In this document: positions 34,743 through 43,991 of the stretch, piece by piece
Numbering within the stretch: position 1 is the stretch's first letter
How the letters are laid out: every line of letters begins with the position of its first letter
Assembly (NCBI RefSeq): GCF_003991135.1
Contig: NZ_CP016379.1
Coordinates: forward strand, 62,001-126,000
Direction of reading: 5' to 3'
DNA: 64,000 nucleotides
Source of the DNA: Anoxybacter fermentans
Lineage (GTDB): Bacteria > Bacillota > Halanaerobiia > DY22613
The notes under the pieces: generated by a model
The model's input: the letters and a program-made list of their open reading frames with translations, nothing else
Databases searched by the model: none
Told to the model about the DNA's origin: nothing
Program-made: the position numbers and the translations under genes

Positions 34743-36416
34743 TTAATAGGAGTCATTGGCGTATTGATAGAAGTTACTACCATTAACACTTACATCAACA
34801 TAGTAGTAACCACTGCCACTGTAGGAGTAAACATAGATAGTGTACCAGCCGGTCTGATCAGGTAAGAATTTAACCTGTTCTTGACGATCATAAGTAGCAT
34901 CGTATGCATCACGATAACCATCTGGACCGTAAACGTACAGGTCAAAATCAGGGTAGTTTGTTGCATTTTCCATGATAAGGTTAACAGCTATTGGATAAGA
35001 AGTGTTGCTTACGTATACTTTAAAGGTATCGTAATAGCCGGTACCTGGTAGATAGTCACGATCAGCTGCATGGTAAGGTACCCATGGGCCAGTGCCACTG
35101 TAACCACCAGCAGATTTGATAGCTTCATATGCTTGCAGACGGCCCCAACCGTAATCGATATCTTTACCGGCTTTGCCCCAATCCTCTGCAGTGTTTTGAA
35201 TTATAGTTTTAACATCGGCAGGAGTTAAGTTTGGATTGGCATCCAACATAAGAGCAACAGTACCTGCAACGAATGGAGTAGCCATACTTGTACCGCTTTT
35301 AGTTGTATATTGGGAAGTAGTGTTGGCTGCTGCAGCAATAATATTGTAGCCAGGTGCGCAAATATCAGGTTTAATTCGACCATCAGCAGTATAACCGCGA
35401 CTGGAGAAATCAGCCAGGAAGAAACCGTATTCCCCCACATCAGCCATAGCGCCAACGGTGATAGCATTTTCAGCAGCGCTTGGAGAACCAATTGTGTAAC
35501 CGCCAGAACCTGAATTGCCAGCAGCAACTACGACAACGATGCCATTATTATAAGCTTGGTTAACCAATAAAGAGGTAGAATCCTGACCATCGGAAGAACT
35601 ACTGGTACTTAAGGACATGCTAATAACCCGAATGTTGTAGGTATCTTTATTAGTAATACACCAATCAATAGCAGCGTCAACATTACTCATTGAACCGCTA
35701 CCGTTAGCATCCAATACCTTGAGACCGATCAGAGCAGCACCGTATGCAACTCCGCGATAGTTCCAGTTTGCATCACCGGAACCGGCAGCTATACTTGCAC
35801 AGTGGGTACCATGACCATTATCATCATATGGAGTAGTATTACCATTTACAAAGTCTTTCCAGGCAATAACTTTACCGCCATCCAGGTCTTGATGGTTAGT
35901 ATCGATACCGGTATCGATTATGGCAATAACAATATCATTTTTACTATAGGAACTTAAACTACCATCTCTATCACCGGTAACACCCCAATCGTTTCTGGCT
36001 TTGGTTACACCAAACCAACTGGAAGCAGTATACATAGTAGCTTTTACTTCAGCATCCAGTTGGATATGTTTAATCTGAGGCATTTTGGAAAGAGCAATGA
36101 TTTGACCTTTGTTTAAAGTTGCAGCGAATGCGTTTATGTTTATGTATTCATAGGAAGTTGCAAAATGTCCGATGGCATTTTTAATACCCTGAAGATTGTA
36201 AGATTCATTGAAAACAGCGATAACTTTAAACTCATCGGAGTCAGAAGCATCTTTAAGTTTCAGAGCCAGGTCATCAAAAATTTTATCATTGTCTTTATCA
36301 GCCATCAACGGAACTACAGCCTTTTTCTCTACATCTGGCTTAAAAGCAAAACCAACGGAGCCAAGTGTAAATAACATTGTCAAAACCAGAATAATTGAAA
36401 AAATTCTTTTTTTCAT
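34743..36416 (-). CDS. Secreted subtilisin-family (S8) serine protease with C-terminal PPC domain
   Basis: 557 residues. Signal peptide (IFSIILVLTMLFTLGSVGFAF), then an inhibitor-I9-like propeptide at about 55-125 (FKVIAVFNESYNLQGIKNAI). Catalytic triad: Asp in IAIIDTGIDTNHQDL (near 167), His in NGHGTHCASIAAG (near 202), Ser in SGTSMATPFVAGT (near 375). VVVAAGNSG holds the oxyanion Asn. The C-terminal 110 residues form a pre-peptidase C-terminal beta domain (FKVYVSNTSYPIAVNLIMEN, GWYTIYVYSYSGSGYYYVDV). Self-processing extracellular protease, probably for nutrient peptides. ATG behind AGAGGGGGTTTC. Minus strand, divergent from guaA. Confidence 0.93.
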   Translation of the reverse strand: MKKRIFSIILVLTMLFTLGSVGFAFKPDVEKKAVVPLMADKDNDKIFDDLALKLKDASDSDEFKVIAVFNESYNLQGIKNAIGHFATSYEYININAFAATLNKGQIIALSKMPQIKHIQLDAEVKATMYTASSWFGVTKARNDWGVTGDRDGSLSSYSKNDIVIAIIDTGIDTNHQDLDGGKVIAWKDFVNGNTTPYDDNGHGTHCASIAAGSGDANWNYRGVAYGAALIGLKVLDANGSGSMSNVDAAIDWCITNKDTYNIRVISMSLSTSSSSDGQDSTSLLVNQAYNNGIVVVVAAGNSGSGGYTIGSPSAAENAITVGAMADVGEYGFFLADFSSRGYTADGRIKPDICAPGYNIIAAAANTTSQYTTKSGTSMATPFVAGTVALMLDANPNLTPADVKTIIQNTAEDWGKAGKDIDYGWGRLQAYEAIKSAGGYSGTGPWVPYHAADRDYLPGTGYYDTFKVYVSNTSYPIAVNLIMENATNYPDFDLYVYGPDGYRDAYDATYDRQEQVKFLPDQTGWYTIYVYSYSGSGYYYVDVSVNGSNFYQYANDSY

Positions 36417-36615
36417 TACTGAAACCCCCTCTTATTTTTTAATTTTTGACATACCTAATTACCAAAATTGAAAATTTGAACTTTTCTCTAATTCCATCAC
36501 CTCCTCTAAGTTAATATTTTACAGTTTCATATATATAATAACACAAAACCCAAAACAAGTAAATACATTTTTCAGAAAATTTACCAGATATAATTTTTTT
36601 ATAGACAAAATTTCC

Positions 36616-36644
36616 TTGACAAAGGAATTTTTTTTTACTATACT
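36616..36644 (+). promoter_or_regulatory. Probable sigma-A promoter of guaA
   Basis: TTGACA (36616-36621), exactly 17 bp, TATACT (36639-36644). The leader of about 110 nt to guaA is AT-rich; I see no purine riboswitch in it. The rest of the 345-bp gap toward the protease gene is AT-rich with GAGGAGGTGATGG-like sequence (on the minus strand) but no supported gene. Confidence 0.75.
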
Positions 36645-36761
36645 AATTAAATATTAAGTGAAACTTTTTAAGATTATAAATCGTTTGAGTTCGAGGGTGG
36701 TGTCTTTTTATTTTATTTTTCAAGTTGAGTTATAATAAAAATGAATTTTAAAAGGAGTGGG

Positions 36762-38306
36762 ATGCAGATGATAAAAGAACAAAAAGTTCTCATACTGGAT
36801 TTTGGAGGCCAGTATGCACAATTGATTGCTCGACGGGTGCGGGAATGTAGTGTATATTCAGTAATCCGACCTTATGACACCCCCTTAGAAGAATTAAAGG
36901 CTTTAGAGCCAACTGGTATTATTTTTTCCGGTGGTCCTGCCAGTGTGTATGCAGAGGATGCACCAGGGATTGATCCGGGAATCTTTAATATGGGTGTCCC
37001 CATTCTCGGAATCTGTTACGGAATGCAGATTATGGCTCATACCCTGGGGGGGAAGGTTCAGCGGGCGGAACATCGGGAATATGGTAAAGCTGAACTTACT
37101 GTTGTTGATCAAAGAGGAATTTTTGCTGACCTGGGCCCTGAACTGGTGGTCTGGATGAGTCATGGTGATTATGTGCTTGAACTTCCGAAGGGATTTGTAG
37201 TAACTGCCAAAACAGATAATACTCCTAATGCAGCGATGGCAGATCATGAACGCAAATTTTACGGTGTTCAGTTCCATCCAGAAGTAGTACATACTCCTCA
37301 GGGAATGGACCTGATTCGCAATTTTGTATTTGAGGTCTGTGGTTGTAAAGGAGATTGGACCGCTAGTAATTTTATTGAAGAAAAGGTAAAAGAAATTAAA
37401 GAGCAGGTAGGTAATGCAAAAGTTATATGTGGCCTTTCAGGAGGTGTGGATTCTGCAGTTGCAGCAACCTTAGTACATAAGGCCATTGGGGATCAATTAA
37501 CCTGTATTTTTGTTAATCACGGATTTTTGCGTCAAGGTGAAGCAGAACAGGTTCGTAAGACTTTTAAAGAACAGTTTGATATGAATCTGGTTTATGTTGA
37601 TGCCAGTGAACGTTTTATAAATCTTTTAGCTGGAGTTACTGAACCTGAGGAGAAGAGAAAGCGGATTGGTAATGAGTTTGTTCGTATTTTTGAAGAAGAG
37701 GCGGCAAAGATTGGAGATGCCAGATACCTGGTTCAAGGTACCCTTTACTCAGATGTAATTGAAAGTGGGACAAAAGAAGCGGCTAAAATTAAGACCCATC
37801 ACAATGTAGGTGGGCTTCCAGAAGATATGGAGTTTGAGTTAATCGAACCTTTAAGAAATCTCTTTAAAGATGAAGTACGGGCCATCGGTAAAGCACTTGG
37901 TTTACCTGATGAAATTGTCTGGCGCCAGCCTTTCCCAGGGCCAGGTCTAGCTATCCGGATTATTGGTGAAGTTACCCGTGAAAATCTGGAGATTTTGCGG
38001 AAAGCAGATGCTATTGTAAACCAGGAGATCCGGGCAGCCGGCTTAAATAAAGATATCTGGCAATCTTTTGCTATTTTGCCAGCTAATCTGCGCAGTGTAG
38101 GGGTTATGGGGGATGAGAGAACCTATGCATATCCCATTGTAATCCGTGCGGTCAAGAGTGAAGATGCCATGACTGCAGATTGGGTACGGCTTCCTTATGA
38201 GGTATTAGAACGAATTTCGACCAGAATTACAAATGAGGTGGAACATGTCAATCGAGTTGTTTATGACATTACCTCGAAGCCCCCGGCAACAATCGAATGG
38301 GAATAA
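36762..38306 (+). CDS. guaA: GMP synthase (glutamine-hydrolysing)
   Basis: 514 residues. N-terminal class I glutamine amidotransferase (about 1-195): [26 protein letters not shown] with the nucleophile Cys, and the His/Glu of [14 protein letters not shown] pyrophosphatase P-loop [14 protein letters not shown] near residue 230; C-terminal dimer domain ends PPATIEWE. Converts XMP to GMP. The frame opens at ATG 36741, which lies upstream of the AAGGAG ribosome site; ATG 36762 or 36768 is correct. Own promoter; a purine permease with a PurR-like site follows. Confidence 0.96.
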   Translation: MQMIKEQKVLILDFGGQYAQLIARRVRECSVYSVIRPYDTPLEELKALEPTGIIFSGGPASVYAEDAPGIDPGIFNMGVPILGICYGMQIMAHTLGGKVQRAEHREYGKAELTVVDQRGIFADLGPELVVWMSHGDYVLELPKGFVVTAKTDNTPNAAMADHERKFYGVQFHPEVVHTPQGMDLIRNFVFEVCGCKGDWTASNFIEEKVKEIKEQVGNAKVICGLSGGVDSAVAATLVHKAIGDQLTCIFVNHGFLRQGEAEQVRKTFKEQFDMNLVYVDASERFINLLAGVTEPEEKRKRIGNEFVRIFEEEAAKIGDARYLVQGTLYSDVIESGTKEAAKIKTHHNVGGLPEDMEFELIEPLRNLFKDEVRAIGKALGLPDEIVWRQPFPGPGLAIRIIGEVTRENLEILRKADAIVNQEIRAAGLNKDIWQSFAILPANLRSVGVMGDERTYAYPIVIRAVKSEDAMTADWVRLPYEVLERISTRITNEVEHVNRVVYDITSKPPATIEWE

Positions 38307-38356
38307 AAAACACGAACATTTTATAAAATAATATAAAAAATTATACGGTTTTTATA

Positions 38357-38385
38357 TTGACAACCTTTCTCCCTTGTGCTAAAAT
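38357..38385 (+). promoter_or_regulatory. Probable sigma-A promoter of the purine permease gene
   Basis: TTGACA (38357-38362), 17-bp spacer, TAAAAT (38380-38385). It lies between guaA and the permease; the PurR-like palindrome begins about 22 bp after the predicted start of transcription. Confidence 0.75.
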
Positions 38386-38413
38386 AAACAATATAATAGA
38401 TGTAGTTAATTAA

Positions 38414-38433
38414 TGTTCGTATCAATACGAACA
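38414..38433. promoter_or_regulatory. Palindrome resembling two PurR boxes
   Basis: TGTTCGTAT-CA-ATACGAACA, a perfect 9-2-9 inverted repeat; each arm with its flanks (ATACGAACAAT) resembles the Bacillus PurBox core CGAACAAT. A third CACGAACAT lies at about 38312. PurR of Firmicutes controls purine synthesis and uptake genes, fitting the downstream purine permease. In RNA it could also form a hairpin in the leader. Confidence 0.55.
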
Positions 38434-38497
38434 ATAATTTAAATTTGCAGGTTAAATTTCAGCAAACATTAAAAAAGGGAGAAAGGGAGGCAGAAAA

Positions 38498-39802
38498 ATG
38501 TTGGAAAGGATTTTCCGGTTAGAAGAACACAATACCACATTTCGCACGGAGTTAATTGCAGGTCTCACTACTTTTATGACAATGGCCTACATTATCTTCG
38601 TTAACCCGAGTATTGTACAAAAAACAGGAATGCCAGCCGAAGGAGTACTTATTGCTACTGCTGTTTCTGCAGCTCTGGCTACTCTTTTGATGGCATTACT
38701 TGCTAACTACCCCTTTGCCCTGGCTCCGGGGATGGGTTTAAATGCTTACTTTACTTATGGTGTGGTTCTGGGCATGGGTTGGACCTGGCAGGAAGCGTTG
38801 GGTGCAGTATTTTTGTCCGGAATTCTCTTTTTGATTCTGACTTTCTTTAAAGTTCGGGAAACGATCATTAATGCGATCCCGATGAGTTTAAAGAGCGGAA
38901 TCAGTGCTGGAATTGGTCTTTTTATTGCTTTTATTGGTCTAGTAAATGCTGGTATTGTAGTTGATAACCCGGCTACTCTAGTTACTCTAGGTGATCCAAC
39001 TGATCCAAATTTTCTATTGGCTGTATTTGGGCTCATTATTACTGTCTGGATGATGGCAAAAAAAGTACCCGGTGCGATCCTTTGGGGAATTATCATAAGT
39101 ACTATTATTGCTGTTTTTACTGGAATTACTGACTCACCAAAGGGAATTATTTCCTTGCCTAATTTTGGACCCTGGATGGAAATTTTGGGTAAATTGGATA
39201 TCAGTGGAGCTTTAAGCAAAGGAATCTTTACAGTTGTTTTCTCTTTCCTGTTTGTTGACTTTTTCGATACTGCTGGAACTCTGGTGGGTGTAAGTCAGCA
39301 GGCTGGTTTTCTGGATAAAAAAGGCAATTTACCAAAAGCGGGCCGGGCCCTTTTGGCTGATTCCATTGGTACTATTGGAGGTGCTTTTTTCGGTACTCCG
39401 ACTGTTACCACTTATATAGAATCTGCTTCCGGTGTTGCTGTCGGTGGACGTACCGGTCTTGTTGGTCTGGTGGTAGCTGTTTGTTTTCTTTTATCCCTTT
39501 TCTTTATCCCTATAATTGGGATTGTTCCTGCAGCCGCTACTGCACCAGCGTTGATAATCGTTGGCTCAATGATGATGCGCAATGTTTTAAGTATTGACTG
39601 GAATGAATTAACTGATCTAATTCCCGCTTTTATGTCAATGATCACCATGCCTTTAACTTATTCCATTGCTACCGGTATTGCTGTTGGTTTTGTGGTTTAT
39701 CCAATTGTTAAGCTGTTGGCTGGTAAAGGTCGTGAGGTACACTGGATTGTATATATTCTGGGAATACTCTTTATCTTCCGCTTTGCTTTCCTGGCTGGTT
39801 AA
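38498..39802 (+). CDS. pbuG: NCS2-family purine permease (PbuG/AzgA-like)
   Basis: 434 residues, about 12-14 membrane segments. AzgA-group hallmarks: TFRTELIAGLTTFMTMAYI at the start, ANYPFALAPGMGLNAYFTYGV, SLKSGISAGIGLFIAFIG, FVDFFDTAGTLVGVSQQAG and TYIESASGVAVGGRTGL. Imports adenine, guanine or hypoxanthine with protons. ATG behind AAAGGGAGG. It follows guaA and has its own promoter with a PurR-like operator, so it is likely to be regulated by purine supply. Exact base preference is uncertain. Confidence 0.92.
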   Translation: MLERIFRLEEHNTTFRTELIAGLTTFMTMAYIIFVNPSIVQKTGMPAEGVLIATAVSAALATLLMALLANYPFALAPGMGLNAYFTYGVVLGMGWTWQEALGAVFLSGILFLILTFFKVRETIINAIPMSLKSGISAGIGLFIAFIGLVNAGIVVDNPATLVTLGDPTDPNFLLAVFGLIITVWMMAKKVPGAILWGIIISTIIAVFTGITDSPKGIISLPNFGPWMEILGKLDISGALSKGIFTVVFSFLFVDFFDTAGTLVGVSQQAGFLDKKGNLPKAGRALLADSIGTIGGAFFGTPTVTTYIESASGVAVGGRTGLVGLVVAVCFLLSLFFIPIIGIVPAAATAPALIIVGSMMMRNVLSIDWNELTDLIPAFMSMITMPLTYSIATGIAVGFVVYPIVKLLAGKGREVHWIVYILGILFIFRFAFLAG

Positions 39803-39817
39803 TCAGATATTGAAGCT

Positions 39818-39853
39818 AAACCCGGGTCAAAGATTGACCTGGGTTTTCTTTTT
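39818..39853 (+). terminator. Rho-independent terminator
   Basis: AAACCCGGGTCAA pairs with TTGACCTGGGTTT around AGA, then TCTTTTTC. It ends the permease transcript. Confidence 0.88.
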
Positions 39854-39920
39854 CTTGAGAAAATTCTTAATTCAGCAGGGAATTTATATTAGATATTGAA
39901 ATTTATTATTAAATAGTTTT

Positions 39921-39955
39921 ACTGCAAAAAGTTAATTTTTCACTTCAAGAGAAAT
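39921..39955 (+). repeat. Solo end of the dispersed palindromic repeat
   Basis: ACTGCAAAAAGTTAATTTTTC followed by ACTTCAAGAGAAAT matches the left end of the inverted copies (as at 51826), then the match stops. No other arm lies within the next 100 bp. It is a truncated copy before moaC. Confidence 0.75.
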
Positions 39956-40011
39956 AGATACAATTTAGGGACTATGAGACAGATCTTTTTTGAAGGGAGA
40001 TTAGATAGATA

Positions 40012-40494
40012 ATGGAAAAAAGGTTAACACATTTAAATGAAGCAGGAAGGGCAAGAATGATTGATATTACTGAAAAAGATATTACCAAACGAACTGCGGT
40101 GGCAAAGGGTAGAATAAAAACTTCGCCTGAGACTCTCAGATTGATAAAAAATCACGGCTTAAAAAAGGGGGATGTACTGGCAGTAGCTCAGGTTGCAGGA
40201 ATCATGGGTGCAAAGAAGACCAGTGAAATTATCCCCATGTGCCATCCCATTAACCTGACAGGTGTAGATCTTGATTTTCAATTAGATGAAAAAAAGGGTG
40301 TAATTGAGATTGAAGCGATGGTTAAGGTTACCGGGCAGACAGGGGTAGAGATGGAAGCATTGACCGCAGTTTCGGTTGCTGCCCTTACGATTTATGATAT
40401 GTGCAAAGCAGTAGATAAAGGAATGGTCATTGAGGAGATTTATCTTGTAAAAAAGACCGGAGGAAAGAGCGGAGACTTTTATCGTGAAAAATAA
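40012..40494 (+). CDS. moaC: Cyclic pyranopterin monophosphate synthase MoaC
   Basis: 160 residues: [21 protein letters not shown] at the N-terminus, [34 protein letters not shown] and [22 protein letters not shown], all diagnostic. Converts the MoaA product to cyclic pyranopterin monophosphate in molybdenum cofactor synthesis. ATG, with GAAGGGAGA upstream. moaA is not in this window. An MFS gene follows after 18 bp and separates it from the MOSC and mog genes. Confidence 0.95.
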   Translation: MEKRLTHLNEAGRARMIDITEKDITKRTAVAKGRIKTSPETLRLIKNHGLKKGDVLAVAQVAGIMGAKKTSEIIPMCHPINLTGVDLDFQLDEKKGVIEIEAMVKVTGQTGVEMEALTAVSVAALTIYDMCKAVDKGMVIEEIYLVKKTGGKSGDFYREK

Positions 40495-40512
40495 TAGGGA
40501 GAGGATAAAAAG

Positions 40513-41772
40513 GTGAAAAATAATTGGAGAGATTTTAAGGAATTATTTAAAAATATTGATTTTTTAAAATTATGGATAGCTCAAGTATTATCTTTAATAG
40601 GGGATTATATATATTCAGTTAATCTATATATATGGATTTATAAATTAACAGGTTCAGCTTTAGCCTTGAGTTCTTCAATATTTTTTCAAACAGTACCCCG
40701 ACTGATTATGGCACCAATAGCAGGAATTATTATTGATCGTTTTAATCGAAAAAAGATTCTTATATTATCAGATATATTACGGGGAATTATTATATGTCTG
40801 TTCATTTTTGTAAAATCAAAAGAACAGTTATTGCTTGTATATCTAGTAGTTATTATTAATGCAGTAATTTCCAGAATAGCGATTCCGGCAAGGTCAACAA
40901 TTTTACCTATAATCCTGGAAAAAGATAAATTGATTAAAGCTAATTCCTTATATAATTTTACTGAGTCAGCTACTCTTATTGTAGGTCCTATACTGGGTGG
41001 AATTTTATCCATTTTGAATTTTAATATTATTGTCTTTATCAATACAGTTTCTTTTTTTCTATCTGCCTTATTGATAAATAATATAGGTATTAGTAATGAT
41101 GTAGTATCAACAAAAACTTTAAATGAGAAATCGGGGAGTTTTTGGAGTGAATTAGGATATGTGAAAAAACTTTTTAAGAAAAATCCTTTATTTATGGGAT
41201 TATTGTCAGTAACAGTGTTATCAGCTTTAGGTCAAGGTGGAATTAATATCTTATATTATCCTTTTCTTTTAGATGTAGTTAAGGTGAGTAATACTCAATT
41301 TGGTTTAACACTGAGTTTTTTTGGATTGGGATCAATTATCGGTTCAATGTTGACAGGTTTTTATGCAGATATTTCAAAAGCCAGATGGGTTATTGGAGGT
41401 GGAGTTTTAGTTTCAGGAATATCTGTAATACTTTATAATACTTTTCCCAATTTATATATGGTTATATTTACAACTCTTATAGAAGGAATAGCGATTGCGG
41501 GGGTTTTTATTTTAATTCCTTCGATAGTGCAGACATATTTTAAAAAGGGTAATCAGGGAAAAGTATTCGGGTTATTGGATGCCTTTGAGTCTGGTTCTAT
41601 GCTGTTTTCTATGGGTTTGAGTGGAATAATTGTAAGTTTATTTGGTATTCGGGTTGTATTATATGTTCTGGCAGGACTATTTTTATTTGCAGGTATAATA
41701 GGGACAATTTTATTAAAACCGGAACAAGAGTTTTTTGATGAAGGTGAAGTAATGAATTTTGATTGTTTATAA
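40513..41772 (+). CDS. MFS efflux transporter (macrolide-efflux-like)
   Basis: 419 residues, about 12 membrane segments in two halves. LWIAQVLSLIGDYIYSVNLYIW and the motif-A-like GIIIDRFNRKKILILSD loop between helices two and three are typical of the MefA-like branch of MFS exporters. GTG start behind GGGAGAGG. The gene is visibly richer in A/T and in ATA/TTA codons than moaC and mog on either side, and its function does not fit the molybdopterin pathway, suggesting insertion by transfer. Substrate unknown. Confidence 0.85.
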   Translation: MKNNWRDFKELFKNIDFLKLWIAQVLSLIGDYIYSVNLYIWIYKLTGSALALSSSIFFQTVPRLIMAPIAGIIIDRFNRKKILILSDILRGIIICLFIFVKSKEQLLLVYLVVIINAVISRIAIPARSTILPIILEKDKLIKANSLYNFTESATLIVGPILGGILSILNFNIIVFINTVSFFLSALLINNIGISNDVVSTKTLNEKSGSFWSELGYVKKLFKKNPLFMGLLSVTVLSALGQGGINILYYPFLLDVVKVSNTQFGLTLSFFGLGSIIGSMLTGFYADISKARWVIGGGVLVSGISVILYNTFPNLYMVIFTTLIEGIAIAGVFILIPSIVQTYFKKGNQGKVFGLLDAFESGSMLFSMGLSGIIVSLFGIRVVLYVLAGLFLFAGIIGTILLKPEQEFFDEGEVMNFDCL

Positions 41773-41790
41773 GAAAGGAGGATAATGTTT

Positions 41791-42237
41791 ATGAAAGGAA
41801 AAATTGTTGCTATATCTATAAGTTCTGAAAAGGGGATGCAAAAAATAAATCAATCAGAGGTAATGGTTAAGGAAAATTATGGAATAGTGGGTGATGCCCA
41901 TGCAGGTAAATGGCATCGTCAGATAAGCCTTCTGGCACAGGAAAGTATCGATAAAATGATTGCTAAAGGGCTTAATGTCAAGGCGGGTGATTTTGCTGAA
42001 AATATTACTACTCAAGGGATTGATCTTCTTGCTCTTGAAATAGGAGATAGGCTTAAACTTGGCATGGATGTAGTCCTTGAGATTACCCAAAAAGGTAAGG
42101 AATGCCATAGCCGGTGTGCCATTTATGAACAGGCAGGAGATTGTGTTATGCCAAGAGAAGGAATTTTTGCGAGAGTAATTAAAGGTGGAAAACTGACACC
42201 AGGAATGGAGATTGAGGTGGTGAAATGTAATGTATAG
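41791..42237 (+). CDS. MOSC-domain protein
   Basis: 148 residues: KGKIVAISISSEKGMQK, GIVGDAHAGKWHRQISLL, the FAENITTQGIDL motif and the conserved Cys in GKECHSRCAIYEQAGDC near residue 105. MOSC domains handle sulfur for molybdenum cofactor maturation; standalone short forms next to moaC and mog genes are common. The frame opens at ATG 41785, too close to AAAGGAGG, so ATG 41791 is preferred. Overlaps mog by 8 bp. Confidence 0.88.
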   Translation: MKGKIVAISISSEKGMQKINQSEVMVKENYGIVGDAHAGKWHRQISLLAQESIDKMIAKGLNVKAGDFAENITTQGIDLLALEIGDRLKLGMDVVLEITQKGKECHSRCAIYEQAGDCVMPREGIFARVIKGGKLTPGMEIEVVKCNV

Positions 42238-42721
42238 AGTTGGTGTATTGACTTTAAGTGATAGAGGTTTTCGGGGTGAACGGGAGGATTTAAGTGGTAA
42301 GGTGATAAAAGAGATGGTCAAAGGGATTCAGGGCCAGGTGGTTTGCTATGAGGTGATCCCTGATGACCTGAATCTGATTAAAGAGAAACTGATTCAGTGG
42401 TCAGATGAAGATAAACTTAATTTGATCCTGACAACGGGAGGTACTGGTTTAAGCCCCCGGGATGTTACTCCCAATGCAACATTGGAGGTAATTGATTATG
42501 AAGTACCCGGAATTGGGGAAGCTATGAGAAGAGAGAGTATGAAAAAAACTCCAAAAGCTATACTTTCACGGGCAGTAGCCGGGGTTAGAGGTCAGACCCT
42601 TATTATTAATTTACCTGGAAGTCCCAAAGCTGTTCGAGAATGTTTTGGGGTTATTATTGAAGCACTTCCCCACGGTTTAGATGTGTTAATGGGTCAGGTA
42701 GAAGATTGTGCGGAAAAATAG
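42230..42721 (+). CDS. mog: Molybdopterin adenylyltransferase (Mog/MoaB)
   Basis: 163 residues: VGVLTLSDRGFRGEREDLSG, LILTTGGTGLSPRDVTP with the molybdopterin-binding TTGGTG loop, PGIGEAMRRESM and NLPGSPKAVRECFGVI. Adenylates molybdopterin before metal insertion. ATG start inside the MOSC gene end, so translation is coupled. Last of the molybdopterin cluster moaC-(MFS)-MOSC-mog. MoaB and Mog cannot be separated confidently here. Confidence 0.92.
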   Translation: MYRVGVLTLSDRGFRGEREDLSGKVIKEMVKGIQGQVVCYEVIPDDLNLIKEKLIQWSDEDKLNLILTTGGTGLSPRDVTPNATLEVIDYEVPGIGEAMRRESMKKTPKAILSRAVAGVRGQTLIINLPGSPKAVRECFGVIIEALPHGLDVLMGQVEDCAEK

Positions 42722-42844
42722 CAAAAAAAATTCTAAATATTTCGTGAAATCGAAAGGATTTCCCATCTTAAAAGCGAATTAATAAATAAGTTTATGCATC
42801 ATTGAATAATGAACTGGATAAAGATGGGGAAGGAGTGGCTGAGA

Positions 42845-43912
42845 TTGAAATATCCGCTGGTTGAGATTCACCTGGATAGGTTAAGAGAAAATGCTGAATA
42901 TATTGTAAAGCTGGCTCAAAAGTATGGAGTTCAAATCTGGGGTGTAACCAAAGTAACCTGTGGTCATCCTGATGTAGCCAGAACACTTCTGGATGCAGGG
43001 ATTAAGGCAATTAGTGATTCCAGAATTGAAAATATTCAAAGAATGCGTAAAGCAGGGGTAGATACTTACTACACACTCATTCGTATTCCCATGATTAGTG
43101 AAGCAGAAACTGTAGTTCAGTGTGCCAACTGTAGTTTAAATTCAGAACTGGATGTATTAAAAGCTTTAAATGAGGCAGCAGGTAAGTATAATACTGTGCA
43201 TGATGTGATTTTAATGGTTGATCTGGGAGACTTGCGTGAAGGAATCTGGCCTTCTGATTTAATGGATATTGTTGGAGAAACACTCAAATTGAATAATCTT
43301 CGCTTAAAGGGTCTTGGAACTAATCTGACCTGTTGGGGAGGAGTTTTACCAACCGAAGAAAATCTGGGCCAATTGGTAGAACTGGCTAAATCTGTTGAAG
43401 ACCAATATCAGATTCAATTGGAGATAATTTCGGGTGGTAATAGTTCTTCTTTACCTCTGTTGAGAGAAGGAAAAATGCCCCATGGAATTAACCAGTTACG
43501 AATTGGGGAAGTAATAATGTTGGGTAATGATACAGTTTCTCATAAGCCATTCCCTAATACCCGTCAGGATACCTTTATTTTAAAAGCAGAGATTATCGAG
43601 TTGAAAGAAAAGCCATCCCATCCCATTGGAAAAATTGGTCTGGATGCCTTTGGTAAACCGCCGTTTTTTGAGGATAAAGGAATTCGTTTAAGGGCCATCT
43701 TGGGAATTGGTAAACAGGATGTGGCAGCAGATGGGCTTAAACCTTTAGATCCTGGTATTGAAGTGGTTGGTGGTAGCAGTGACCATATTATTCTTGATTT
43801 AACGGAAGCGGAAGGAAGTTATAAGGTTGGGGATATTGTTGATTTTACTGTAGGGTATGAATGTCTCTTAAAGGCTATGACTTCTCCATATGTAGAAAAA
43901 GTTGTGGTTTAA
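42845..43912 (+). CDS. orr: Ornithine/amino-acid racemase, alanine-racemase fold
   Basis: 355 residues with an alanine-racemase-type PLP barrel: YPLVEIHLDRLRENAEYIV, the PLP lysine region VQIWGVTKVTCGHPD (near residue 41), DSRIENIQRMRKAG, MVDLGDLREGI, and SGGNSSSLPLL. This resembles ornithine racemase of clostridia, and the next gene is an ornithine carbamoyltransferase, supporting ornithine as substrate. The longest frame opens at 42809, but TTG 42845 lies 9 bp after AAGGAG and begins MKYPLVEIHL. Clearly different from the true alr at 10.5 kb. Confidence 0.78.
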   Translation: MKYPLVEIHLDRLRENAEYIVKLAQKYGVQIWGVTKVTCGHPDVARTLLDAGIKAISDSRIENIQRMRKAGVDTYYTLIRIPMISEAETVVQCANCSLNSELDVLKALNEAAGKYNTVHDVILMVDLGDLREGIWPSDLMDIVGETLKLNNLRLKGLGTNLTCWGGVLPTEENLGQLVELAKSVEDQYQIQLEIISGGNSSSLPLLREGKMPHGINQLRIGEVIMLGNDTVSHKPFPNTRQDTFILKAEIIELKEKPSHPIGKIGLDAFGKPPFFEDKGIRLRAILGIGKQDVAADGLKPLDPGIEVVGGSSDHIILDLTEAEGSYKVGDIVDFTVGYECLLKAMTSPYVEKVVV

Positions 43913-43991
43913 AAAAAGAAAAGAAGGAATTTTTTATACATTCACGAATATTTATAACATAATGAATAATTTAGAAAAGGAGTGGGCAGAA

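Noticed and set aside
36645-36761. Purine riboswitch in the guaA leader
   Set aside because: The conserved purine-aptamer core sequences are not present; only AT-rich leader is seen.
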